Shown in pieces: positions 42,198-51,800 of a stretch of 64,000 nucleotides of DNA. The translations under genes and the position numbers were made by a program. Position 1 is the first letter of the stretch; each line of letters starts with the position of its first letter. The DNA comes from Azophilus sp963663395. Its GTDB lineage: Bacteria; Pseudomonadota; Gammaproteobacteria; Pseudomonadales; Azotimanducaceae. The notes beneath the pieces were generated by a model. It searched no databases and was not told where the DNA came from. It saw only the letters and a program-made list of their open reading frames with translations. Where the stretch lies: contig OY760226.1 in assembly GCA_963663395.1 (NCBI GenBank), forward strand, positions 4,278,001-4,342,000, written 5' to 3'.

Positions 42198-43420
42198 GCG
42201 GCCCGTACGGGCATGAATACAAAGACCTCCGGCAACGTGCCAGGGCGTTCTGCCAATCGAGCTGGCCGTTGACCGGGGACGAAGCCGCCCTGCCCCATCG
42301 CCGGCAAGTCATCGTGTGGCAGAAGCGGGCCATCGAAGCCGGGCTGCTGCACCGCTCCTTCCCGCGCGAATACGGCGGCGGCGGCCTGCCCCAGGACCTC
42401 AGGGCGGATATGGTAATCAAGCACGAATTCGCGCAAAGCGACGTACCCTACCTGGAGAGCACCCCCAACGGGCCCATGTTCCTGGTGCCGGCGCTCCTGG
42501 AATGCGGCACGGAAGAACAGAAGGCCGAGTACATCGCGCCGACGCTCAGCGGAGAAATGGACTGGTGCCAGGGGTACAGCGAACCCAACGCCGGCAGCGA
42601 CCTGGCTGCGCTGACCAGCCGCGCCGAGCTGACGCCGGATGGCTGGGTGATCAACGGCCAGAAAATCTGGACGAGCAACGCGCACCGCACCAACATGATG
42701 TTCGGCGTGTTTCGCACGGAGCCACAGGAGCCGAGGCATCGGGGCGTCTCTTTCCTGATCGTGCCGATGGACACGCCGGGCATCGACGTTCGGGTCATCA
42801 GGACCATGCACGGCGTATGCGAAGACATCTGCGAGGTGTTTTTCGACAACGTCCGCATCCCCGCCGGAAACATCATCGGTTCCCGCGGTGGCGGGTGGAG
42901 CGTTACCAAGAGCGTCTTGAAGTACGAGCGGCTTTGGCTTGCCGACACTTCAGTGGTCAGCGGCCAGTTCGCTCACCTGGTGGAACTGGCCAGCCGAACG
43001 CAGAGAAATGGAAATCCGGCGATGCTCGATGCCGACATTCGTCAGCGCCTGAGCCGCATCGAAGCCTGGGTGGCGTGCCAGGAAACGCTCGTCTACCGGC
43101 TGATGGCGGCCGAATCGCGAGGGCTCGGCGAAAAGATGGCCGGAGAGATGCAAACCGGCAAGCTGCTGTCCTCGAAAATCCAGGAGTTCATCGCCGAACT
43201 CGCCCTCGACCTGATCGGCAGCGATGCGCTGCTCACGCCGCAACAGCAAGATCTGACCACCATGGCGCACCTGCCCAGGATTGTCGGCAACGGGCGTTGG
43301 CTGAACGCCTACTTCGCCAGCCTTGCCAACACCCTCGGCGGAGGCACCTCCAACATGCAGAGAAACGCCATCGGCGAACAGTTACTGGGGCTGCCGCGGG
43401 ACCGGCGCGGCCACAAGTAG
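42194..43420 (+). CDS. Acyl-CoA dehydrogenase, partner subunit
   Basis: A 408-residue acyl-CoA dehydrogenase. The flavin/substrate motif GYSEPNAGSDLAAL is intact, followed by WVINGQKIWTSNA. The C-terminal domain carries YERLWLADTSVVSG and ends with GGTSNMQRNAIGEQLLGLPR. It overlaps the preceding shorter dehydrogenase by 4 bases, which fits the paired FadE arrangement known from steroid side-chain and terpenoid degradation. Product is a 2-enoyl-CoA, with electrons to ETF. ATG 42194 is chosen by the overlap and family start. Confidence 0.94.
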   Translation: MSGPYGHEYKDLRQRARAFCQSSWPLTGDEAALPHRRQVIVWQKRAIEAGLLHRSFPREYGGGGLPQDLRADMVIKHEFAQSDVPYLESTPNGPMFLVPALLECGTEEQKAEYIAPTLSGEMDWCQGYSEPNAGSDLAALTSRAELTPDGWVINGQKIWTSNAHRTNMMFGVFRTEPQEPRHRGVSFLIVPMDTPGIDVRVIRTMHGVCEDICEVFFDNVRIPAGNIIGSRGGGWSVTKSVLKYERLWLADTSVVSGQFAHLVELASRTQRNGNPAMLDADIRQRLSRIEAWVACQETLVYRLMAAESRGLGEKMAGEMQTGKLLSSKIQEFIAELALDLIGSDALLTPQQQDLTTMAHLPRIVGNGRWLNAYFASLANTLGGGTSNMQRNAIGEQLLGLPRDRRGHK

Positions 43421-43457
43421 CCGACGGGCATCTCTCGAGAACAACAAGGAAAACGCC

Positions 43458-44306
43458 GTGAGAAAAGCGATCGACCTGTTCGTCAATCCGAACTTTGCCA
43501 CCGAGAACCGGGAAAACCCGCTCACACAGGACGTCAACGAGTTTTATTTCAAGCGCGGGGACGACTTTTTTCAGGATTGCACCATCGACGGACTGCTCGG
43601 CGAGATGGACAGCCTCGGCGTCGAACACGCGGCGTTGACCATCGACCCGATCAACCCGCCCCCGCGCGTTCTCGAGTTTTCCCGGCAGCATCCCGAGCGT
43701 TTCAGCCTGTGCCCGCTCGTTGACGTAAACCGCCTGCTCGATAGCGTTTGGGCAGCCGAAGACCTGCTGAATGCCGAGCGCGTAACGCTGTTCAGGGTCA
43801 TGCCCTCGCTGATGGAAAAGCCGCCCACACACGCCTACTACTATCCGCTCTATGCAAAGTGCGTCGAACTCGACGTGCCGCTCAGCCTGTTCACGGGAAT
43901 TCCGGGCCCGAGGCTCGATGCCGAAAGCCAGAACCCGATTTATCTAGACCGGGTCTGCCGGGACTTTCCGACGCTCAGGATCATCATGACCCATGGCGCG
44001 GACCCCTGGTGGGGCACGGCCATGCGCCTGATGATCAAGTATCCGAACCTGTACATGATGACCTCGGCCTGGATGCCGAAGTACCTGCCCGACGAACTGC
44101 TGCACTTCATGAACACGCGGGGTCGCGACAGGGTCATGTGGTCATCCGACCACCCGGTTCTGGACATGAAAAAATGCCTGGATGGCGCGGACGCGATTGC
44201 CGACAAGCTTCGTCCGGGCGTAATGGAAGCCTACCTCTATGAGAACGCGAAAAGAGTCGTTCTCGCCAAACGCAATTCCGTTCGGGAGCAAAAAAATGCT
44301 ATTTGA
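43458..44306 (+). CDS. Amidohydrolase-2 family TIM-barrel protein
   Basis: A 282-residue barrel of the PF04909 type. The start AIDLFVNPNF stands where relatives have DxHxH, so the first two metal-binding His are missing. A later TMTHGADPWWG-type His and the SSDHPVLDM Asp are kept. Activity without the HxH pair would be unusual; decarboxylase-like chemistry or loss of metal is possible. The start is GTG 43458 with AAGGA eight bases upstream. It overlaps the next LLM gene by 11 bases. The minus-strand operon has its own amidohydrolase-2 (56389). Confidence 0.85.
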   Translation: MRKAIDLFVNPNFATENRENPLTQDVNEFYFKRGDDFFQDCTIDGLLGEMDSLGVEHAALTIDPINPPPRVLEFSRQHPERFSLCPLVDVNRLLDSVWAAEDLLNAERVTLFRVMPSLMEKPPTHAYYYPLYAKCVELDVPLSLFTGIPGPRLDAESQNPIYLDRVCRDFPTLRIIMTHGADPWWGTAMRLMIKYPNLYMMTSAWMPKYLPDELLHFMNTRGRDRVMWSSDHPVLDMKKCLDGADAIADKLRPGVMEAYLYENAKRVVLAKRNSVREQKNAI

Positions 44307-45486
44307 CGTATTCACTGAAGTTCAGAAAAAAGACTGCGACCGGCACGGCGGTTACGGCCAGCTATTGCGGGAGACCGTCGAACAGGCCAAGGCGGCGGAA
44401 GACGCGGGCATGAACGGCTGGTGGCAGGTCGAGCACCACTGCTCGGCGGACTTCAGCTACAGCTCCACCCCGGAGCTCATTCTGTCCGCCATTGCCAGTG
44501 CGACCGAGAAGATCCGCATAGGCAGCGCCGGATTTCTCGCACCGCTGGAGATCAACCACTGGATGCGCACCGCCGAGCGGGCAGCGGTGCTCGATCACAT
44601 TTCCAACGGCCGCATGGAGGTCGGCCTGGCAAGATCGAGCGGCATGGAGTGGTCGACATTCGGTGTTCCGGACGGCGGTACCACCTCGCTCACCGACCTG
44701 GTCGAAATCACCAACCTGTTGCCGAAGGCATGGACCGAGGAGTCGCTCACCTGGAAGTCCGACCGTTGGTCCGTGGAAGGCAAGAACGTGCAGCCGAAAC
44801 CGGTACAGAAGCCACACCCTCCCATCTGGCATACCGGGTCGAGCCCCGACTCCTTCCGGCGGGCCGGCGAGATGGGCGTGGGAACGCTGTGCACCACCCT
44901 GTTCACGCCGGTCGACATGCTGGCCGAAAGGGTCGAGATCTACAAGAAGGCCGTTTCGGCCTGCGACTCTCCAGCAGGCCATTTCATCAACAACCAGGCA
45001 GGCGTATTCACGTTCGTGCATGTTGCGGAGTCCGAGAAGGCGGCGATCGAGAGCAACGCCTTTCGCTCGGCCATCTGGTACGTGGCTTCGGTACCCAGGA
45101 TTTACGGCATCTCCAGGGACCTGTTCTTCCAGACCGTTCGCGGCAACATCGATCCCCGCTCGAGGTTCGTCTGGGACCAGGCCAATGACGCGCCGCTCAC
45201 GGAAGACGAACTCGACGACGAGAATCCGGCGGTGGCGCTGATCAAGCAGGAGCTTGCGGGGCATGAGATCACCAATGAGGAGGTATTCGAGGCCGTGCGC
45301 GACATCGACTCCGTCGTCATCGGCGATGTGGATACCTGTCGCAAGAAGATCGCACGGTTCAAGGAGGCCGGGTTCGACAGGCTGCTGTGCATGCAGCAGT
45401 ACGGCGAGCTGAGCCACGAGGAAATACTGAAAAGTACCGCGCGGCTGGGTGCGGAGATCGTGCCGTATTTTTCAGAAAAGGCATAG
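44296..45486 (+). CDS. LLM class flavin-dependent oxidoreductase
   Basis: A 396-residue luciferase-like monooxygenase. Features are the barrel start FDVFTEVQKKDCDRHGGYG, EHHCSADFSYSSTPELIL, a phosphate-binding region near LARSSGMEWSTFG, and VIGDVDTCRKKIARFKEAG near the end. It uses reduced FMN or F420 with O2 to oxidise an organic substrate. The start ATG 44296 has GGGAG upstream and lies inside the end of the amidohydrolase gene. The paralogue at 57647 belongs to the opposing operon, again next to an amidohydrolase. Confidence 0.93.
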   Translation: MLFDVFTEVQKKDCDRHGGYGQLLRETVEQAKAAEDAGMNGWWQVEHHCSADFSYSSTPELILSAIASATEKIRIGSAGFLAPLEINHWMRTAERAAVLDHISNGRMEVGLARSSGMEWSTFGVPDGGTTSLTDLVEITNLLPKAWTEESLTWKSDRWSVEGKNVQPKPVQKPHPPIWHTGSSPDSFRRAGEMGVGTLCTTLFTPVDMLAERVEIYKKAVSACDSPAGHFINNQAGVFTFVHVAESEKAAIESNAFRSAIWYVASVPRIYGISRDLFFQTVRGNIDPRSRFVWDQANDAPLTEDELDDENPAVALIKQELAGHEITNEEVFEAVRDIDSVVIGDVDTCRKKIARFKEAGFDRLLCMQQYGELSHEEILKSTARLGAEIVPYFSEKA

Positions 45487-45527
45487 CCTGTGGCAGAAAA
45501 GGCGAACTCCGGAAATCCTTCGCGCCC

Positions 45528-46709
45528 ATGAACAGCGAGACGGCCCGCCGGCCAGGCGCAAAGGGCAGTTCGGTGGACAGCTACCGGATTCATGTACCGG
45601 ACGAGGTCCTCGCCGACCTGAGCGCGCGGCTGCAGCTGACGCGCTTCCCCGACTACTTCAGCGAGGGCGACTGGGACATGGGGATCGATGTCCCATACAT
45701 CCGGGAACTCGTGGCTTACTGGCGCTCGCATTTCGACTGGCGGGCGTACGAAGACAGGTTGAACCGCCTTCCCCACTACACGACGACCATCGACAACCAG
45801 AATATCCATTTCATCCATGTGCGGTCACCGCGCCCCAACGCCCTGCCGCTGCTGATGGTGCATGGCTGGCCCGGTTCGGTGATCGAGTTCCGCAAGGTCG
45901 TGGACCGGCTCGCCGACCCGCCCCGCGACGGCAGCGAGGAGCGTCAGGCGTTTCATCTGGTCATACCTTCGCTGCCCGGCTACGGCTTTTCCGGGCCGAC
46001 GCGAGAGCGCGGCTGGAACATCGAGCGGACCGTTCGAGCCTTCGCCGAATTGATGCGCCGGCTTGGCTATTCGCGCTACGGCGCCCAGGGCGGCGACTGG
46101 GGGGCCATGATCACAACCCGGCTTGCCGAGTTCGATGAGCCGCACGTTGTCGGCCTGCACACCAATATGCCCATTGCCCCGGCGCCGGAAAAGCCCGGAG
46201 ACCTGACCGGCGAGGAAGCGCAGCGGCTGCAGCGATTCGAGGAACACATGGCCCGCGAAACGGGCTATGCCAGGATTCAGGGCACCAAGCCGCAGACCGT
46301 GGGCCTGGCGCTCAACGACTCACCGGCCGGCCTGCTGGGCTGGATCGTCGAGAAGTTTCGCACCTGGAGCGACTGCGGCGGGGACCTGGAGTCCGTGTTT
46401 TCCCGCGACGACCTGATCGCCAACGTCATGACCTACTGGGTCACCGAGACGGCGGCTTCCGCCGCGAGGTTCTATTTCGAGAACCACCTGCCGGAGATGG
46501 ATGTGCCGGATGGTGTGGCGCGGGTGTCCGTGCCGACCGGAGTGGCCCGGTTTCCCAGGGAACTCGTGCTGATGCCGCGAGCATGGCTGGAGCGGCGCTA
46601 CAACATAGTGCACTGGACGGAGATGGACCGGGGCGGGCATTTCGCGGCCATGGAGCAGCCCGAACTGTTTGCCGACGACGTGACGAAGTTCTTTACGGCG
46701 CTGCGCTAG
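45528..46709 (+). CDS. Epoxide hydrolase (microsomal type)
   Basis: A 393-residue alpha/beta hydrolase with the N-terminal epoxide hydrolase domain (YRIHVPDEVLADLSARLQLT, WRSHFDWRAYE). The oxyanion motif is VHGWPGSVIEF, the nucleophile Asp is in AQGGDWGAM (about residue 190), and the catalytic His is in RGGHFAAMEQP (about residue 370). It adds water to an epoxide to give a diol. The start ATG 45528 begins the typical N-terminus. It is the last gene of the plus-strand operon and converges on the CocE-type gene 85 bases away. Confidence 0.94.
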   Translation: MNSETARRPGAKGSSVDSYRIHVPDEVLADLSARLQLTRFPDYFSEGDWDMGIDVPYIRELVAYWRSHFDWRAYEDRLNRLPHYTTTIDNQNIHFIHVRSPRPNALPLLMVHGWPGSVIEFRKVVDRLADPPRDGSEERQAFHLVIPSLPGYGFSGPTRERGWNIERTVRAFAELMRRLGYSRYGAQGGDWGAMITTRLAEFDEPHVVGLHTNMPIAPAPEKPGDLTGEEAQRLQRFEEHMARETGYARIQGTKPQTVGLALNDSPAGLLGWIVEKFRTWSDCGGDLESVFSRDDLIANVMTYWVTETAASAARFYFENHLPEMDVPDGVARVSVPTGVARFPRELVLMPRAWLERRYNIVHWTEMDRGGHFAAMEQPELFADDVTKFFTALR

Positions 46710-46794
46710 TCTCACCAACTTTCGGCGCGAGGGCGTCGAGGCGCCGTCCCACGTGTCCGCGCGGACCGGAGGGAGCCGCCAAGGCTTTGCCTCT

Positions 46795-48786
46795 CTATGG
46801 GGTCGGGGGTGGCACCGGCACGTCTGGTGCGACGGGTATCCTGATTAGCGAGGGGTAGTCCTTGCCGTGCAGGACCACCTGGCTGGCCTTCGCCAACTCG
46901 CGGGTGCTCTCGTTGGACATGCCGGTGTTCAGGTTTCTGGCGAAGCGCGGGAAGTTCGATGACGAAACCTGCAGGCGAAACCGGTGTCCGACGGGGAATA
47001 CGGTTGCCGTGTGCCCCAGGTCGATCTGGTACTCATATACATGGCCGGGGACGATCAATTCTGCGCGCGCCCTGGACCCGTTCCACAGACGTGCCCGCAC
47101 GATTCCATCCACGACGTTGTGTGTGGCTCCATCGGGATGCACGTCGACCAGCTTGGCGGTGAAGTCCGTATCGCGTGCGCTGGAGGTGGCATAAAGGGTC
47201 ACCGACACGGGACCGATGACGACCATGGATTCATCGAGAGGCTCGCTGGTATACACCAGTACATCCTGCCGGCTTTCGACACCAGCCTGCTCTGCAGCAC
47301 CGTTGAGGTGGGGGTTGTCAACGGCGTCGATCCCACAGCACAAGTTGCCGCCTACGGTGGGAACAGGGTTTTCCGGATCGTAAGTGAAAGTGTCTTCACC
47401 GGTGCCTTTGGGCGTGTCCAGCAGACGACCATCGCCGCCCCGCGTATTGGCGCCGTCTTCACTGCTTACGAACAGTTCCCGGTACTGTGTGCCTGCCAGG
47501 GGATAGTCACTTGCTTCCAGAACAAATGAGTAGCCCGCGATCCCCTCGTCGGGGGGCACCATCACGGCCAGGCTAACCTGCGGAGTTGCTTCGTAACCAT
47601 TGTCCAGCTGTTTCAGGTACCTGTTGAAATAGTCCATGTCGAAGGGGCGGCCGGTTTCGTCATATCCCACACCCCTGGTGTTGAGCAGTTCGCGTCCGAA
47701 GGTGGGTGTGTCGTTGTCGTTGCCATGTCCGTACTGGCTGACAGCCAGCTTGCTGTGAGCGCGCGGCGAGTCAGGGTTCGCGGTTAGTTTTCGATACATC
47801 TCGAACGCACCGTTGGCGAAGATGTCGTACCACGACGCGTGAACCAGCACGGGATAGTCCAGGCCGGCAATGAGCGGACCCGCATCCGCTGCCTGCCAGA
47901 ACTCGTCGTACTCCGGGTGGGCAAGCCACTCGTAGTAAACGGGTACGCTCCGCAGGTGAGGTAGTTCGTCCAGCGGCAGGTGCCAAACCCAATCAGAGTT
48001 CAGTGACTTCGCGTATTCCGCGAGAAACCCGCCCAGTGCGCGCTCAATCTCCAGCGAGTTGGCTCCTGCAGCGATCATCTTTCGTTGTATTGCATCGGGT
48101 GCCAGGGAACCGGCGACCCAACTCACGTTGAAACCGTGCATCGGTACACCATGGTGGTAGGCCCACTCGCGGTGATAGTCCTCGGCAGTGATGGTGAACG
48201 ACGCCGCACGCACGCTCGGATGATGTGAGACAGCCGTCTGTACGGAGGTCACACCATGGTACGAAGGGCCTCGAGCGCCGACATCACCATTCGACCAGGG
48301 TTGTGAGACGACCCACGAGACCGTGTCGTAGCCATCGGCCCGCTCCTGCGCGAACGGGTTGAACTCGCCGTCCGAGATGTAAGTGCCCCGGGTAGCCTGC
48401 AACAGGTAGGCATATCCGGCTTGCGCATACTGTGCCTGGAAGTCCGCCATTGCCTGGAGTGATGCCTGATAGCAGGCTTGCCTGGAGACATGACCATACG
48501 GGGAGCGCTCGACGATCGCCGGATATCGAGCGGTGTCTTCACTCGACTCTTCAGTTTCGGGATCCGGGAGATATAGAAACCCGCGGAGAATCGTCTCATC
48601 GCGCATGGATGACTCGACGACCTGGCAGGTCACGCCAGGATACTCAGCAGAGCGCTGAATGACACCCAGGCTGGACTTTGCATCAGCGATGGTGAAACGA
48701 CGGTCCTCACCAATACAACTCATGCTGGCGATCAGAAGAATCGTCGCGACACCCCTCGCCAGGGTGGTTCGGATGAACATAGTCAT
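46795..48786 (-). CDS. CocE/NonD family hydrolase, exported
   Basis: A 663-residue hydrolase of the X-Pro dipeptidyl-peptidase S15/CocE type. The nucleophile elbow is GPSYHGVTSV, preceded by TVSWVVSQPWSNG, and SWYDIFANG carries part of the catalytic set. The C-terminal jelly-roll domain runs from about residue 440 (DTDFTAKLVDVHPDG, RLWNGSRA, HRFRLQVSSSNFPRF). Substrates are amides or esters of bulky acids. The N-terminus has a hydrophobic signal followed by SMSC, a possible lipobox. The gene starts 14 bases after the CAR-SDR stop and is the last of that operon. Confidence 0.9.
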   Translation of the reverse strand: MTMFIRTTLARGVATILLIASMSCIGEDRRFTIADAKSSLGVIQRSAEYPGVTCQVVESSMRDETILRGFLYLPDPETEESSEDTARYPAIVERSPYGHVSRQACYQASLQAMADFQAQYAQAGYAYLLQATRGTYISDGEFNPFAQERADGYDTVSWVVSQPWSNGDVGARGPSYHGVTSVQTAVSHHPSVRAASFTITAEDYHREWAYHHGVPMHGFNVSWVAGSLAPDAIQRKMIAAGANSLEIERALGGFLAEYAKSLNSDWVWHLPLDELPHLRSVPVYYEWLAHPEYDEFWQAADAGPLIAGLDYPVLVHASWYDIFANGAFEMYRKLTANPDSPRAHSKLAVSQYGHGNDNDTPTFGRELLNTRGVGYDETGRPFDMDYFNRYLKQLDNGYEATPQVSLAVMVPPDEGIAGYSFVLEASDYPLAGTQYRELFVSSEDGANTRGGDGRLLDTPKGTGEDTFTYDPENPVPTVGGNLCCGIDAVDNPHLNGAAEQAGVESRQDVLVYTSEPLDESMVVIGPVSVTLYATSSARDTDFTAKLVDVHPDGATHNVVDGIVRARLWNGSRARAELIVPGHVYEYQIDLGHTATVFPVGHRFRLQVSSSNFPRFARNLNTGMSNESTRELAKASQVVLHGKDYPSLIRIPVAPDVPVPPPTP

Positions 48787-48800
48787 GCCCTTGTCGTCAG

Positions 48801-51800
48801 TCAGAGGGAAAAGCGCTGTCCCACCATCTCCTCAGTCGCATCCCACAGTTTGGTTGCAGCTTCTTCCTCGCGTGCGTGTGCTGCAACGCCGCTGACGAAA
48901 TTGCCGGGCGTGGAATCCTCGGCCACCTGGCAGTCTTCGAGATACTGCCCCCCACCAACCCTTGCGAGTTCGGATGACGTGAGTGCCCAGGCGGTGGTGG
49001 CTGCACCCTGGGCAGGTGACTTCGCAAGTTGGGGGCCGCTCGCGGCGACGGACTCGCGGAGTTGCTCCTCACTCATGTTCTCCAGCATGTATCGCCACAG
49101 ATTACTGTCGGGGATGTAGCCGGGGTGCACGCCGAACGACAGCACACCCTGCTTCGACAGGCGACGATTCAGCTCCAGCGCCAACAGGGCGCACGCCGTT
49201 TTCGACTGGCAGTAGGATACCGATGGGTCGTAGGGGCGCTGCTCGAAATTGATGTCGTCCAGGTCCACGGGGAGCCCAATGTGGGCCGACGAACTGAGGC
49301 ACACCACACGTGCGGGCGCACTCGCAACGAGTAGTGGCGCAAGAGCGGCGGCGACGATCAGATGTCCGGCGTAGTTGGTCATGAACTGAGACTCGATGCC
49401 AAGCTCATTCCGGTTGAGTGGACTAAGCATGATGCCCGCGTTCAAAACGAGTTGGTCGAGCCTGTTGAGCCTGTTACGCATCTCCTCGGCAAAGCGAACG
49501 GTGTCGGCAACGGACATCAGATCGAGCCGTGCCGATTCGATGAGTTCGCTGCCTGACATTCTTCGCAGCTCGCTGGCGGTTTCCTCGCCTTTTGCGTCAT
49601 TGCGGGCGGTGAGGATGACCCGGGCGCCCGCTTTGGCCAACGCGCAAACCGTTTCCCGCCCGATTCCCGAATTGCCACCGGTCACGAGCGCGACCTTGCC
49701 GCTCAGATCCACATCGCCGAGCACGTCATCTGCTGTCGAGGTGGCTGAAAACGGGCTCGAGACTTGTTTTTGCAGACTCATGGGTCCTCCTTCGGATTTT
49801 TTGGTGTGCTCGTCGGAAATCAGCCCCAGCAGCTCCATGTCCGCCAGGCACTTGTGGATGAACGCCTCGTCCACGTGCGGGATTTCCTTTGCGAAATCCC
49901 AGTTGTTCACGAGCGCTCGGTAGTTGTGGCAGGTGATGGGCTCCACGCCCGTCGACTGAAGCCCGGCGAATGCTCCGAGCACATCGATCGCAGAGTGTTT
50001 CTTCTGACCTTCGGGGAGTACCTTCAGTTTGCCCTCGAAGCGCGCGAGCCACTCGCCGTAGTCCTCGATGCGGGTAACCGGGTAACCGGCCGACTCGATC
50101 CAGTCGACAAAGGTGTCGAGCGAGCAGCCGTCTTCTTCATGATAGTTATGAATGTTGATGGCCCGGCAGCCGTCGTCGAACGTCTGTCCGACTGCAACGA
50201 CAGATGCAGCAACCACATCGACGGGCAGGCCGTCGTAGTGTTGCGACTGTTTTGTTCCGTCGTCGGACAGTTCGTAGAAGGAGAACGGCGCGAGGCCCGT
50301 GGCGACAATGCTGTAAAGCAGGCGGGTGAACAGGTCGCCGGTGTTGATCTGGCCGCTGTACCGGCTGTCCGCCAGCATCATGTTGCCGCGCAGGATATTC
50401 ACGGGAACTGCCAACTCCCCGGCAGCCCGGTGCAGCAGGTGTTCGTCCGCCCATTTGCTCGCCGCGTAGCCCACCGCGTACTGGTCCACCAGCGGAACGC
50501 TGGCAAGCAATGGTGCCTCCTCGTTGCCGTCCGCGCAGGGTTCGAGCAGGGGCAACACCCCGACCGTGGATACGAAATCGATGGGCTTCTTCCGCTCGGT
50601 GACGGCGAGCCGGATGATCTCGCCGGTGCCGACGACGTTGGGACCGAACAAGTGCCCGTAACCCAGCCGGTGATTGACCAGCGCCGCCACATGACAGATG
50701 CGATCCACCTCTCGTGCGAGGCGCGCGAAGGTCTCTTCGCCCAATCCCAGGAGCGGCTCACCGGCATCTCCTGCGAGGACCTTGAGGTGATCTGCCGCTA
50801 GTTCGCGATAGCGCGCCTCGAACGTCGGATCCGGTCCTGCGAAAACGGCATCCAGTCGCCGGCGTGCGCCAGCACCGTCCACGCCGCGCACGATGCAGAT
50901 TAGCTTGCCGCCTGTTCTTGCGAGCTTCTCCATCCACTGCAGGCTGACGTGGCGGCCCAGAAATCCGTTCGCTCCCGTGATGAGTACGGTTTGGCACAGG
51001 TCGGAGACCGGGGCGGCCGTGGTGGCCTGCTCCATTGTGGCGTCGCCGAGAAAAGTGGCGAGCTGCAGGTCTTTCGAGTGCAGATCGGCCGCCTCCTTGC
51101 CATGCACACTTGCGAAGGTGGGTGGGCCGCCGGTATCACCCAGGCGGTTTTCAATCTCCCCCGCCCACTTTCCGAGGCTTCCGGTAGGACTCAGGATGCT
51201 ATCGGCGGGGAGTTCCACTTCAAACACATCCTCGATGGCCAGCGACAGTTCCGCGGCACCCAGTGAGTCGCCGCCGAGCTCTTCATAGGTCTGTGGCTTC
51301 GAGGCATCGAGATCCTCGATGCCGAGTTTGAGCTCCACCACCTTGACGAGCTTCTCGAGGAGATTGAGCGGCGAGGCGGGGTCCTTGAGTGTCGCCAGGT
51401 CGGCTTCCTTCTTGCGCTCGTGCGCCTCATACAGCGCTTCCAGACGCCCGGCGTATTTCCGGTTCAAAGCCGGGCGCAGCCGCTTGTCGACGCTCGAGAG
51501 CAGGCCATTCTCCCGGCTGAACGGTTCTGTCTCGATGATGAAGTCCCGGGGTACCTCGAAAGTCTTGAGCTGCTTCTCGTCGGCAACCCGCTGGAATTCT
51601 TCCCGAATGAGACCTCTTACCTGGGATTCGTCGGCAGCCGGTCCGAGTCGCCTGGAAATCTCGTCGGTGTCGGGGACGACCACCGCCAGGACATAAGCTT
51701 TGCTCGAGTTGCCGTAGATATAGGTCTGGTGAAGCACCAGGCTCTCACCCTCGAACAGGGCGCCCAGCGGCCCCACCGCGACGAACTCGGCCTGCGCGAG

